The notes: generated by a model not told the origin, from the letters alone. Shown: positions 20,606-33,361, counted from the first letter of the stretch. The stretch is 64,000 nucleotides of DNA from Mytilus edulis (GCF_963676685.1 NC_092352.1:22835117-22899116), one strand, 5' to 3'. Translations and numbers: made by a program.

Positions 20606-23600
20606 TTCCTTATACCTGGGATATAATATATTTACAGTTAGGAAGTATGGTAAGTATAATAGTCCAAGCTTATACTAACTATGCGTTATTTTTTTATGCT
20701 ATCATGTCACTTATACCAGAGAGAGAAAAAAAGACTATTTCGAACTTCCTTTTTTTAGTAGATGTTTGGTTTCACCCTTTTTGCTAAAGTTTGAAGGTAA
20801 GAACAAACATGAAGACACATCTATGGAGGAATATTACTTAATAGATTTAGTACACTTTGCTTGTGTTTTTATAGTACATTATGTTTTATGCCACGAAATT
20901 GCTTACATTGCGTACGTGATTTTTTTAAATATTATTATATTCTGATTATATTCTTTATTTGCAAAACAGACAAAAACCAATTTTGGTTATGGTTTTGTTT
21001 GAAGTTTGGAAATACAAAATTAAAATAAAAATAATAAACAATTATAGACTGAGACAAATAAAAACTGAAAGAGGGACCCAATCAGAACAGTAAAACACGT
21101 CCAAGATAAATTTCGCCAAAGGCAATTGTAACCTTCGATTTGATGCACAAATATCAAGGATTGTAACACATATAAAGGCACGTTGACAATTTATAACAAG
21201 AAAACGGTTAATGCCCCTTTAATGTACTAGTAATCTTGATGAATTCTGAAAAGATAATGTAAGTTTGCATATATTAACCTGGTCTTCAGCACATGGAAAT
21301 TATTGTTCTTCTGATATATTTCTGTATGAAATTACATTTTCAAAATGACATTGCAAATCTTCTTGTTTTTTTAATACACATAATCTTTAGACGAAAACTT
21401 TTACAACAATTAAAATTCCTGTAGATTTAAATGGCTTTTTCAAACAAAGCTACACTCAGGAAAATAAATTAGCCTATTTTTGTTCTTTTTCTCTCTCAGT
21501 CAATCTAAATATTTCAGTTGAATAAATCGCCATGGAGAACCATATCAACTTTCCCAAAGTAAGATAGAATTTTAAGTGTTTAAACAAATTAAACATTTGC
21601 AGTCCTTCGTGAGTTGTCTAATAAATCAAATATTTAAGATAAATGATATCAAAATTGTCAATCCAGTTGTCACATCAAAGGATTTAGAGTGTCGTTAAAG
21701 ACTAAACAAGCCACATATACAGGGACAGAAGCTATGCTTACATTTAAACCACTCTTGACCTTCAGACAACATAAAACGTCATACTTACATCGGTAAAAAT
21801 AAAACTAGTCCTCAACACATTTAACATATAAAATGCCTGTTGCATGGATGCAATTTTAGGTACGTATAATGTCTGTCTTCACTTTCAAAGCCTTATTTGA
21901 ATGCCTGTGAAAAGAATATTAAGATTTTTATTGCGCATGTATATTCAGTCCCTGCTCGTAAAACAAAACAACAACATAAAACACTGTCATTTTGAAAAGG
22001 GTAAATATTCTGTCCTTGTGGTGCCCCATATGTTATCTATAGAGGTCTGATGTGACCTAAAATTCAGAATTGTCAAACTCATTCATGGTTTGGGCCAAGA
22101 AAAAAATGTACAAGGAGCAGCAACCATTTTGCCTATCATGTTGATATGTGTTCACAATTTTATTACCATTAATTATTACCAACCTTGCTATCATTTCATT
22201 TCAACTTCTATGGAAAATTTTCTTCATTTATAAGACGTGAAAGTAGATATTGTCAAATGAGACTTATGGAAGGAAGCTACCGAGTCTTTTTAATTACAAA
22301 AACCTATGAAGTTTCAAATGAAAATACTGACATTTTAATGAATAACAAAAAAACCTTTGAAGAAATATAAAACGTTTATAACAAATTTATATTTTGTATC
22401 CATAAAAGAAATGACTCTCCACGGTATAAAAATCATCTAGCTATACAGAGAAATATTAAGATAAATGGCAATAATTTTAGTGAAGATCAGTGCACCTTTT
22501 CATCCCAGAAGACTATAAAATACAAGATAATAACTTCAGGTCATATTGGCTATGGAAATATCACTTCTGATATTCACATCAATCGACTAATGATTGGGAC
22601 CTCAAAAGAAACAAATTTATAATAAAAGCATTCTAGTGAACAATGTATTTGGGTCCTCATAAATCACTCACAACTAACAAATACAATTTTCTCTATGAAA
22701 TGCTGAAATTATTTTCAAAATAGCCAATTCCTAATTTTTATACGGAGTAATCTTCTGTATGAGAAATGTAATCCAAAGAATTTGACGGATACATAAAAGA
22801 AATGAATGACAATGTCGATATACGTTTATATTTAAGCTTGAGGACGTATGAATTTTCGTTGACAAATAAATGGAGTCGGTGCAAATGAGCATACACAACT
22901 GTCGATATCGTATCAAAATGCTATAAATCATTTCCCACTTAAAACAGTTCATAACAGCATTTTGTATACAAGAGATTTATCAAAAGTGAAAATAAGATTT
23001 GCAATTTTGACAAGATTGAGTATTTTTTGCCACTAGTGTATTAGAATATTGGGTATAATCAATCATACATGGCTTATATGATCAATTTTGAATCATTTCA
23101 CCAGTTTTTATTTCAAACCTCATAAAAATGTGACTCAGAACGTTTTTTGCTAAAATAAATGACCAGATCCTTAATGTATCAACTTTCTCACCATTAAAAG
23201 AGTTGCCTTCTTCCCGGTTATTTGTAGTTACCTGTGAAGACCACTTATAGTTTAGGGAGAAATTAAAAAACAAAGAAGTCTTTACCAAGTCTAAAAGTGC
23301 ATTACACGAAAAGTATACTTATAAAACATTGAATTCTACACGGAAAACAAAAGTTTAACTTCACCGAAAACAAAAGCAAACTCACGTGGTTATGAAGGGT
23401 CAGAAGCAACGACCAATAAGTTTCACCCGTCGTATAACTCGTTTAAAAAATCCTGCGATAAGTGGTCAAAAATAGAGAATTTGTTTAACTAATTTACTAG
23501 TCTGAAACCTATAACGAAATGGATAAACTCGTTGAAAATCACCTTAAAACATGAGTGATTACAAAAGTATCTCACAAGTTTCTTCGGGATTTAGAATATA

Positions 23601-23629
23601 AAACACCGTTACTGAAAAAGAAAAATCAC
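20606..23629. other. Long unannotated stretch
   Basis: Scattered short open frames (22185-22370 +, 22731-22952 -, 23082-23288 -) have no protein signature. No tandem or inverted repeat was recognised. Confidence 0.4.
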
Positions 23630-24480
23630 GAAAATACTGAACTCCGATGAAAATCATGAACGGAAAGTCAATAATTAAGGTTCAAAATTAAAATTTGGAA
23701 CATGTCAAACGAATAAATAACAACTTTCATATTACTGATAACTTATGTAGAAAATGGTGGATTAAACCTGGTTTTATAGCTAGCTTAAGCTTTCGCTTAT
23801 ATGACAATTGCATCAAATTCAATTATATTGACAACAATGTATGAACAAAACAAACAGACATGATAGGTAAAAATGTTAAAATACAGTATCACAGTCAACA
23901 TTGTATTATAATCCTTATCACTATAAAAATAAACAGATATGTAACAAAGAAACACAAAAATACATATATTCAAAGCACATAAGCAAAAATGGAAGACAAG
24001 AATACAAAATATTACCATAACACAATGACGGGATGTACTAGTATCAAGTCACGTCAAATGAATATCAACAAAAATAGTCTAAACAGTAAAAGTTATATTC
24101 AAAAAGACAAGTAAAAAAACACTACAAAACGTTATTAAAATGATAAACAACGTCAGTACCGAGTATCAATACTTCAAGACCATCGTGTATTATTTATGAA
24201 GTTGATACGGAAAGTATTAGGTCTTGGAACCTTTCAATGAACTTTTTTTAGAAAAAGGACGAGACGTTCTTTGACATACCCCTGGTTCAAAAAATCTTTG
24301 CTCAGACATTGGTGACGTTTTACAAAGTCTGAGTACAGCTGCAAGCAACTTTTGAATACCGAAATGTATATTCCATATGCAAATGAAACTTGGTATATTG
24401 ATACTAAGGTGGGGATATTTTCTAAATGCAACAAGAACATATATATGCATGGTATGGAAGAATAGTTATTCAATAATTCA
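23630..24480 (-). pseudogene. 5'-truncated reverse-transcriptase retroelement, family B
   Basis: Reading leftwards, a 79-codon frame (24473 to 24234) carries YGIYISVFKSCLQLYSDF, then LNQGYVKERL and LFLKKVH. This matches in order the RT thumb-side segment seen in family A (VHISQLIRYS near 2230). It is followed by about 600 bp of non-coding tail through GTAGAAAATGGTGGATTAAA to GACTTTCCG-type tail words at about 23660. The catalytic palm is absent, so this is a dead 5'-truncated insertion. It links the orphan family B tails elsewhere in the window to an RT element. Confidence 0.6.
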
Positions 24481-24559
24481 AATTTGGCGTAATTTCATTA
24501 AAATTGATGTTTTTAAACATAAAAAGAGGCAAAAGTGAAGGAAAAAAACCTCCAATACT

Positions 24560-24617
24560 ATGTAGGTATGTAGGTAGGTAGGTAGGTATGTAGGTAGGTA
24601 GGTAGGTATGTAGGTAG

Positions 24618-24650
<33 letters not shown>
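24560..24650 (+). repeat. Compound microsatellite
   Basis: Interrupted GTAG/GTAT tetranucleotides run to about 24618. They are followed by a (TG)n tract to about 24634 and a (TATG)n tract to 24650. The three adjoining motifs suggest a slippage-prone, probably polymorphic locus. Confidence 0.95.
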
Positions 24651-24651
<1 letters not shown>

Positions 24652-24656
24652 TTTAA

Positions 24657-24690
24657 AAAAAAGTAAACCATTATAGGTCAATGTACGGCC
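24657..24690 (+). repeat. Family D fragment
   Basis: AAGTAAACCATTATAGGTCA followed by ATGTACGGCC matches the internal part of family D at about 44850 and 58660. Confidence 0.5.
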
Positions 24691-24699
24691 TTGGTTTTG

Positions 24700-27600
24700 A
24701 AATGTGAAGTAATTTTTGTGTAGAAATTCAGATAGGAAACACAGTTACTTCATTGTTGCAAAGAAAATTAACTTTGATGCGTATAATAATTTACTATACT
24801 AATAAAAAGTAATGAAACTATACAGGTATATTTTTTTCATATACGTTGGAAACACATTTACTTTTTATATTTGAAATTACATCGAGGAATAAAATCAGAC
24901 AGGTTTGTTCATCTAGGTATTTTTAGATTTCACTCATGTATTTAGAATTGAACACATTATGGATCGATTACATATATGTATATTTGAATACCGCAAACGC
25001 ATAATTGAAATATTAATATTCATAAGGCTTCATGCGGACGTTTTGATGGGATTTACTATTATAAAGCCACACCATGTTCGAATTTATAATTTATTTTTGA
25101 AAATACATGATTGATGATAAACATCTAGCAAATGTGTGGTCTTCTCTTGACAGGGTAGACGAATAAATTTGATCTTCATCTTAATAGTATGACCACTTTA
25201 AATCCCTATTTTTTGTTCTGTATATAATAAACTACCCATAAAATGTCATCCGGGTTTGATTTATACATTATTCATTACTTTGTGATACGTTGTGATGGTT
25301 GGAAGTTGAATATTTGATCGGGGTATCAGTCACGGATAGATAGACACATAGTGTATAATCAAAAACCATATATACCGCATTTGATGCGCATAAAGAGTTA
25401 AACCTGCACGTTAAATTGGAAATATTAACTATAACATCACTTTCATTTAGCCTGTTTGATAAGTGAAAAAAGGGGTATCCTATTTTAAGGTGACCACGAA
25501 TTTTTATTTTTTTTTGTCTGTTAACAAACATTTGGGTAAACTTTCCACAAATGCAAAGATTCCCATCACCAACATACATTCTTAAACCTTAAGACTTGAC
25601 ACCGTTTTTATAGTGTCGTAATGACTAATTGCCTTTTTTTAAATATCTTTCACATACAACCACAACTCTCAAGTAAAAAAAAAATATCCTTACCAGGTAA
25701 AATTCTTTGATTATTTGGTGTTCTATAACCAGTAAATGGTAAAAAGTACTCAGTTTTGTTTTAATAAAATAAATGTGTTATTTTTGCATGGATATATCAG
25801 AAAATATCAAAACATATACCATAGCTAATTCTTCTTTCCAATAAAATGGATATAGGCTTTGGTAAACTATGAAAGCAGGGCTTCATATTCGGGCATACGC
25901 AAACTATGTAAACTAAATTGAAACTTCGATAGAAACTTCTTTACAAAAACGCAATTGAAACAAAGCTACTTCTTAGCATCTTTTAAACATTACTCGTGGT
26001 CAAATTGAAGATATTTCTAAGTATAAATAAAGCATAACATACAACTCTTATCAAAGTGAAATTTTCTTTTACTGCATCATAAAATCAGTGTTATGTTTAA
26101 GAAAAACCGTTTACGCGATAAGCATACCCGGTGGTCGTGATGAGTTTAACACTTGAATCAAAAAGAATAGAATTAAAGCAAAAGGCGTTTTTCATTTCAC
26201 ATCAAAGGATCAAATCAGTTAATTTTGATATCATACATACAAACTGCTTGAAATGTATAAAACATTTGCTCCGCCTATTTAAAACCTCTTACGTGAAATA
26301 TATAAACGCCTTCCGCATACAAAATGTTTCAAACTGTTGCTTAGTATGAAATAATGATAGGCCAGAATAAATGTATTCCAAAAAATAATTTATCAAAAGT
26401 TATTATTATATTACCAATTACAATCTTGTGAATTTAGAAAGTAACAGCAAACATATAATACTACTGGGCAGACAATGACGTCATTAAACGCTATCTTTCA
26501 CACTTAATTAGGCAATTTATTTTGTTTCAGTTTATCACTGTGTACCCTTTCCTATCAAAGTTTAAAAGCCATTTCCTTTGAAGTTTGACATTAAAGATTT
26601 ATAACCAATTCAGAGATAATATCTTTGTATCCTTGTTCAAAGATCCCTAATACCCAGGTTTGCTTATCGGGGGAAGTTATAAGGACACAATTTATCAAAC
26701 CTCTACGTGGGTATACCAAAGTTCTCGTTTACTTAACACTTTCTTGTGATGCATATTGCTTTTTATCAGCTGCTTAAGTTAATGTTGTGTTTTTTCCAGA
26801 TATTGGACCTATTTCTACCGATATTTAAATAAAGTCATGAAATTTGACACTTTATGGACTTAAGTTTAGATATTTTTGATTAATTTTATTACTTTTGAGA
26901 TGATAAATAGTGTTTTATTTATTGTCCATGCAAAAGATATTTTAAGGAAGAAAATGAACTTACCTAAATCCACAAAAAAAAACCATGTCAAGCATAGAAA
27001 GTAAGCTAGAAGTATCTGACTTTATATTTAGGTATTTGAAGATATGAAATGAATGAAGTTATTTAGCCAGTGGTAATTGTTCATTTCCAATTTATCATAT
27101 AGCAGTATTTCCCGAAACATTTTAATTTACAACAGTGGTGACACTCGGAATAATGAAACCGTTTGTCAACGTCATATTTGACGCAGTAGACAAACGAGGT
27201 GTTCGAAAAGGTCGGTAGGCTTTTGGTCACAGTAATCAATTGTCAAGAAAAAATCAAAGAATATTTCAATTTAGGTGATAGATTCGTTCATTACACATAT
27301 TGGTTCATGGAAAAAGACATTGTAACATCAAAGATGGAGCAGAAATGGATGACCTCAGTCCTACAGACTCCATTTAGCAAACACAAAAATCTAATTACAC
27401 GACTCGGATAGACCCGACATAATTTGACATGTCACTTACACTGTCAAATGTGCAATACAATTAATAATAACATCCTTTGTTTAAGACATTCGTTAAGCAT
27501 GTTTATTCCTTAAATGTTTGTAATATTAAAAAATTCAAGTTATCATACTCCATATCAATAATACTGATTTTGTTCAATTAAAAAAATAAAATATACTGTT

Positions 27601-27959
27601 TTGATCGTGTAATTGGTTCTCTCTTGGCATTACAAATGTTCAATGTATTTTGTTTGACAGGTATTTAGATAAAAGGAAGTAGACATAAATTGGTCGTATT
27701 TTCTTATGATACAGCAGCCCAACGACACAAATAACCAAATGTGTATTATGACCAACACACAAACATAAAAGATGAACAGATAAGCCTTAATTTCCTTCGA
27801 GTATAAAAGATTTGAGCATATTGTACAGGCTGAGAGTGGAAAACTTGTCATCAACACCATATTCTCCAACTAACCAAAATATTAACATATTACATAGGAT
27901 CAATTATCACTAAAGGGCTTTTACGATAATTTGTTCCTGATTCACCAAGGTGTATATCA
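24700..27959. other. Long unannotated stretch
   Basis: No recognised repeat or gene. A 103-codon frame at 25268-25579 (-) and a 70-codon frame at 27199-27411 (+) do not resemble known families. Confidence 0.4.
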
Positions 27960-28115
27960 GGAGATATAGGGTATTATCACATATTTTGTACTGATATGTA
28001 CGTTTTTGCATGGCCAATAACAGCCGGAAGTCAAGGTTGGTTATCAGCCCTCGGGGCATATATCGATATCAGCCCTCGAAATCCATATCAAGCCTCCGAG
28101 TTTAACTTCTGGTAA
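27960..28115. repeat. Sequence related to the 28.6-kb foldback arms
   Basis: TATCAGCCCTCGGGGC, ATATCAGCCCTCGAAATCC and CATATCAAGCCTCC resemble the arm words of the hairpin at 28571-28715, but do not form a long palindrome here. It may be the diverged other end of a longer element spanning about 27.96-28.72 kb. Confidence 0.4.
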
Positions 28116-28570
28116 ACTGTCAATCAAAGACTATTTGTAAACAAGTTGAACACAATGAAAAGAAATTTAGAAAGTTACGAATCTGCTGTAGAAGAAAAAA
28201 GTAGAAATCAACAGTGAAAATCACAAAAGTTCCCGTAAAATTTTGACGTCATAAAGAATTTATAAAATATATGACGCCACACTGGAATGAGTAGCGATAT
28301 AGGATTCTTCTTAAGCATTTTTAACATTTATAATGTAACATTTTAAAGTCGTTTAATATTTGCAATTCTTAGAATTAATATATTTGTTGTTAATCATTTC
28401 TGAAACTTTTCACAAAACGTTGTTTACCTACTGTGATACGAACTTTTTTAAACTCACAGTGATACATTTTTTATTTTATTTTCGTTAAATATCTTTTTGA
28501 TTTTTGATGAAATATCAAACATAATTTGGTGTAAGCTATTTGTTTTCTCTTGCTTAAAAATATGTGATAA

Positions 28571-28715
28571 ATAGATTATTACACGTCATTTTTCATATGG
28601 TCCCTGGTATCAGCCCACGACCCATATCAAGCCCTCGGGCTAAAGCCCTCTGGCTTGATATGGGAGTCTAGGGCTGATACCAGGGCAATATGAAAAATAC
28701 CATGTAATAATCTAT
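28571..28715. repeat. 145-bp foldback (inverted repeat)
   Basis: Arms of about 70 bp starting ATAGATTATTACA pair with a right arm ending in TGTAATAATCTAT at 28715. Inside lie CCCTGGTATCAGCCC versus GGGCTGATACCAGGG, then CCCATATCAAGCC versus GGCTTGATATGGG, and a central GGGCT/AGCCC stem. Arms are near-identical. The element could form a cruciform or, if transcribed, a long hairpin RNA. Confidence 0.85.
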
Positions 28716-29643
28716 AATTCATCAATGAGACAGCAACCCAAAGACACAAATGATTAAAAAAATTTAAAGAGCAACATACAATCATTACAAATTCTAATTA
28801 CAAATGATTTATTAATTTTGAGCCTTACAGCTCATCAGTATAATCAAATAAATACATGTAAAGTGTAAACATATATAGCATATTACAATAATATTAACAG
28901 TATGCATAATTAACAATAGGTAACATCAGAAGTTCCAATCATACAAAATGAAAACTTGTAAGACATAATAACAGCTGACGAGGATTCAGATTTTGGATTT
29001 TTTTCACAACATGCATGAATTTAACAGAGAAAAAGTTGACAATTTACACTGGAGGAAAAACAGGTGTCACAAAAGAAAATTTACAGACGGTATAGCACTA
29101 AGACAAATATATTACCATGACGATATGATACCATATGCGTATCATTAACACAGTTCCTTCATATATGACAAACATTAGACCATGCATTAATGCGTTATAG
29201 TTAAACTATTGTTACAATGAGACGCATGTCTACGTCAAACATTTGCCATTATATAAAACATCTGTATGCCTATAATAGTATGCAAATATATGCGTAGTAT
29301 ATATATACTTATGTTCACTAAAAGTATGATAAGAACCAAAGAGATATGATGCATCTTTTGAATTAGATAAAAATAGAGACGATATATAGTTTACAACTAA
29401 TTTTCATAAGTCTAAATCATTTGAAATGTTGAAGATGCATTTTCTATGATTCCATTGCAGATGATGTACCAGAAACATAAAAGATTTATCAAATAAAACA
29501 TAACTTCACATTTCTGTCCAGGAAAAAACAATCATAAAAATGTGTAATAAGATAATCGTATAGACGACCTAAGATAAATTTAGCACCATCTTTTTTTTAA
29601 ATTTTGGGTTGTCAATGCTCGTCAGCGTTGTTGATAATATCGC
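28716..29643. other. Unannotated stretch
   Basis: Nothing recognised apart from a possible degenerate family F word, TTTTGGGTTGTCAATGCTCG, near 29600. Confidence 0.4.
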
Positions 29644-29775
29644 CACTGGAATATGACAGTTGTTAACCATTCGTTTGATGTGTTTGAGCTTTTGATCTTG
29701 CCATTTCATTAGTACTTTCCATTTGAATTTTCCTCTGAGTTCAGTATTTGTTTTCTGATTTTACATTTTAATATT
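29644..29775 (+). repeat. Family B 3' tail
   Basis: GGAATATGACAGTTGTTAACC, then TGATGTGTTTGAGCTTTTGA and GAGTTCAGTATTTG, in the order of other family B tails. Confidence 0.65.
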
Positions 29776-29814
29776 TATCAAACTGTTCAGTACCACCCAC
29801 ATGACAGTCATTGA

Positions 29815-29970
29815 AATATTTGGCACAAGTCTTTTGGATTAGGGGTTTCTATGCTCTCCAAGTTTGTAGATGATTTTCTCTTTTTATTGTTTCGTTTCTG
29901 AATGCCTGGCGAGTCTTTTGAAGAAGAAACGCTCATCTTTCGTATATATTACATTATAATTATGCCACAT
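29815..29970 (+). repeat. Degenerate family F fragment
   Basis: TATTTGGCACAAGTCTTTTGG, TTTCTATGCTCTCCAAG and a ruined hammerhead near 29905-29942. CTGGCGA stands where CTGATGA is expected, although GAAAC is retained. Confidence 0.6.
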
Positions 29971-29972
29971 AA

Positions 29973-30245
29973 TCACGAGTTGGTTAATCGATATGGAATA
30001 TGTGTTTTATAGATGACGTCTTGACCACAATCCTGTCCTCCTTCACCCCGAATGTTATAACCTGAATTTGACTTATCACGGGGTTTATATTCATATAAGC
30101 ATCACGACGTATGCCACATTTTATTCAGGATCTGTTTGCAATGATGTGTTTTTTTTAAATTGTTCTTTTTGCCGTTGCTTTTTCAGTTTATTTTGTACTT
30201 AAATTTGAATGTCATTTTGGTATCTTTTGCCTCTATTTTATCAGC
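29973..30245 (+). pseudogene. Family A retroelement 3' end
   Basis: The first part reads ELVNRYGICVL, matching the last codons of the RT region in the longer copies. A stop and the family A tail follow, including CACGGGGTTTATATTC and TTTCAGTTTATTTTGTAC. It is 5'-truncated with no palm domain. Confidence 0.55.
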
Positions 30246-31370
30246 ATGGTATCCTGGGTGAGTGTTAATTTATACAACCTAGCTTAGATTACATTATTTT
30301 CATATCTTATATGAATTGTTGATTTCCGGTTTATCAAAACAGCTTTTTACAACAACAAAAAATTAATCTTCATTTGTGGTGACAAACGGAACTAAGATAA
30401 AATAACGTTTACATTTAATAACTTTCCAGAGGCACATAAGTAGAAAACCACACCATATATATGGTTCAACAGATAATTAGTGAAGATAATATATGCTCAA
30501 ATTATGAAAAAAAGAAGTATCCATGTGCTTCTATAACTGTAATTCTTAAAATTTTCACTTTGCTTTGATTTTTTAACCGCATTATCAAAATCAAAGTTAG
30601 CATAATTGATTATCATACTGATGAACATATACTACAATAGATAAGTCGTAGACACCGTTCATTGACATACCCTGAACTTCTTATCTAGAGACAATTTTTC
30701 AAAACACTACATGGAGATTTATACAAGTCTAAAGAAAAATCCCTGAAGTTTCTAACTACGAATCCGAAACTCAATATAATTACTTCATTCTAACCCTTAT
30801 AAATCATGTAAGAATTAACGTGTCATAACTTTCATTGTTTACTTGCCAGAAATGATCAATTACGTTTTGTGTTGGAAGACAATTTTCCGGACCTTATGAA
30901 AATCTGTCCAATAGGACCGTAATGATTGATTTGTATAAATATTGTCCCTATAGCTGTAAAGAATGGAACTTGATTAAATTTTCATCAGATTGATGACGAC
31001 TTTAAGTGCCTTGTCATTCATAATGTCACATTCTTCCATTAATAAACAGAATCCTACTAAATGCTTGTACCCATATCAGGCATTTAGCTATAATCTTCAG
31101 AGTATTTGTTCTTGCTTGAATCACTTGCATATTAAATCAAAGTTTGGTTTCTTACATAGTATATTGCTGTCACTATCAAACATTTTGTCCTTTTTTTTTT
31201 AATTTCATAAAAAAAAAATAAGGTATAAGACTCACACAATTTTAGGAATGAATTTATTTCTATGTTTATTTTCAATGTTTCTAGTGGTCTTTGAGTGTGA
31301 ATTGAAAGAACTCAAATTCATTATTCGAACAGTTGTTTTCACTTTCCCTGGTATTGGAAAGCTATATAGA
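30246..31370. other. Unannotated stretch
   Basis: AT-rich with no recognised gene or repeat. The 70-codon frame at 30990-31202 (+) is unsupported. Confidence 0.4.
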
Positions 31371-31509
31371 GAATAATACATGGCAAAATCCGTATCATAT
31401 GTCGTATCATCCCGAGACATCAATATCAGCCCAAGGGCCTTTAGGCCCGAGGGATGATATTGGTCGAGGGTGATACGGCATGTGATTCGGATTTTGCTAT
31501 GTATTATAC
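31371..31509. repeat. 139-bp foldback (inverted repeat)
   Basis: The left arm starts GAATAATACATGGCAAAATC and pairs with a right arm ending GATTTTGCTATGTATTATAC. The centre is the 14-bp palindrome GGGCCTTTAGGCCC (two unpaired T) at about 31440. Arms also pair CCGTATCATATG with CATGTGATTCGG and CAATATCA with TGATATTG. Layout and length parallel the 28.6-kb foldback, suggesting one family. The open frame crossing it on the minus strand is a by-product. Confidence 0.85.
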
Positions 31510-31568
31510 ACTTTATCATATATTTCAACAGAAGAGTATTATATTATTTTAACTGTTTTCTGATCCAT

Positions 31569-31690
31569 AGCACTGGGTTACCTTCAGTTCTACTTTTGTC
31601 TTGTTTCAAAGGCCTCAAAAGAACTGCTCAATTACTTATCCGAAGCACCTGGGTTACCTTACAATTTGCGTGCTGTTGTTTTAAAAATAT
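31569..31690 (+). repeat. Imperfect direct duplication
   Basis: AGCACTGGGTTACCTTCAG at 31569 and AGCACCTGGGTTACCTTACA at about 31644 are followed by similar TTGTTT-rich sequence. The two copies are about 75 bp apart. Confidence 0.5.
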
Positions 31691-31749
31691 TTTGTTTATT
31701 ATTGTATTAATTTGTGTGTTTTGTATTTTTCATAGTTGCATTTAGTGTG

Positions 31750-31855
31750 CCAAAAAATATAAAAACTTGACGTTCGTGAAGTCACATACAATATGAAAAC
31801 TCGACGTTCGTGACGTCACATACCAAACAATGACGTCATTCAAAAAATTTACCTA
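31750..31855 (+). repeat. Tandem duplication with CRE-like palindromes
   Basis: Two copies of a unit of about 45 bp read CTTGACGTTCGTGAAGTCAC and CTCGACGTTCGTGACGTCAC. A further ATGACGTCAT follows. The second copy and the trailing site contain the palindrome TGACGTCA, the core of a CRE (CREB/ATF site). Activity is unknown. Confidence 0.65.
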
Positions 31856-32349
31856 TTTTGAGGAAAAATTTTCTTAAGCAAAAAAAAAAACAAAACTGAC
31901 TTTATCATGTTTATGTAAAAAAAAAAAAAGAAAAAAAAGTAGGGGTGTGATAAAGGGTATGCGATAAAGGTTGCGCATCAAAGTTGCACGATATGGATTA
32001 AACAGCAGGCTATTTATCACATATGCAAAACTACTGTATTTACTACTAAACATATGATAAATGGTAATATCACATCGTTTTAGATGAACAAAAATACAAT
32101 TCAGTTGAAAAACAGCCATCCTTTTAAAGTTTTAAGAGCATAATTGCAGTACATTTATGCATATATAATTTTGTTAACAAAGATTAAAATGACGTAAAGT
32201 GGTATCATCATTATTCTTTGTTACATTGTTTCACTTCTCGGTTGATTTTATTCCTTCGGATAAGGCTTCTCCTCAGTCGTCAATAAAAGAATTTTAGGCG
32301 AACATCACATTTCATAGGTAATGCAAATGCGAAAAAAAACTCAGACACT

Positions 32350-32584
32350 AAAGGCAACAGTAGCATATCGTTATTCAAAAGTCATAAATCGATTGAAAGA
32401 AAAGCAAAAACGGATTATAAACTAAAACAGAGGGAAACACTTCATCTATAAGAGGAAAACAAAGGAACAAAAGGAATACTTAGAGGTGCAACGAAAACAT
32501 ACACCAACATACACAGAAATGAACTATTTGATATCAACTGTCATATTCCTTACTTGGTAGAGGACATTTTAAGAAAAAATGGCC
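32350..32584 (+). repeat. Family C repeat
   Basis: AAAGGCAACAGTAGCATATC, TCATAAATCGATTGAAAG, GAGGGAAACACTTCATCTAT and GGACATTTTAAGAAAAAATG follow the order of the copies at 17905 and 36674. Confidence 0.75.
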
Positions 32585-32639
32585 AGACTAAGCTTTACCA
32601 TCATTGCACAGTTTACTCGAGACAATATATAATCTTTTA

Positions 32640-33355
32640 TGAAACAACTGTTTTCCTGTACTTTTCTACTTGATTCTCTATTCAAATGAAGCAGACTTCA
32701 CACAGGAGATACTTAAAGAAGAATGAAAAGGAGCTACCTTATCCCTCCACTTCACGTTCCGCTTTAGAGATGATGTTTTCTAACTAGATAATTCAAAGTA
32801 TTGTGACTGTTCATGTGATGAAGGACATAAAGCAGGTACAGTTAAGTCTGGCTTATATCTTTAATCACATTTAGCAGTTGACAATGAAGGTCGGTAAAGA
32901 ATAAATCTTTACGACAAAAGATATGATTTTACTTTCCCAATTGTGACTGTTCCATTTCTATGTATCAACATTCAAGCAGCGCATGCAAATGGAGTATATA
33001 TTTATTTATCAGTTGAAAGATATTCCGCAGCTTTTTTTCATTTCATAATTATAGATAGATATCAAACCAAAGTGGTAAAGATGACACTGTCCTTTCGAAC
33101 ATATTACGGGTGTCACGACAAGGTGGTTGTCCGTTATGGAAAATCTGTTTCATGGATGACGACGGAAATGGTTTTAATATTGTAACCGTCTTCTGTTCAC
33201 GAATGTGATATCACTTAGCTAGTACCTACCTACGATAGTTGCCACATGTGAACGATCTGCTTACCCTTCTGGAGTGCATGAGATCACCCCAGATTTATTG
33301 GTAGGAATTACGTTCCAAATTGGATTCGTATGTTGTATTCTGTATACAGTTGTTT
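32640..33355 (+). pseudogene. Decayed reverse-transcriptase retroelement, family A
   Basis: The order of features repeats that of the copy at 1625-2745. A segment matching FIQ-type motif flanks (near 32700) is followed by a catalytic box reading FRDD where the other copy has YIDD. LYDKRYDFTFPIV lies near 32915-32950, and NGVYIYLSVERYSAA lies in the 80-codon frame at 32943-33185. YGKSVSWMTTEM is the C-terminal match to NRYGICVL at 29.97 kb. Stops precede and follow the box, and the box itself is altered, so it is not functional. The start of the 3' tail (TACCCTTCTGGAGTGCATGA) is present before a family F copy begins at 33362. Confidence 0.7.
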
Positions 33356-33361
33356 TTCTAT

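Noticed and set aside
27133-27200. Possible micro-exon (acceptor TTTACAACAG, open frame KPFVNVIFDAVDKRG, then GAG|GTGTTC)
   Set aside because: Acceptor and donor are weak, the block is about 60 bp and there is no partner exon or recognised domain, so the evidence is too thin.
31232-31528. 98-codon minus-strand frame
   Set aside because: It crosses the 31.4-kb foldback and has no protein signature; its openness follows from the palindrome and flanking sequence.
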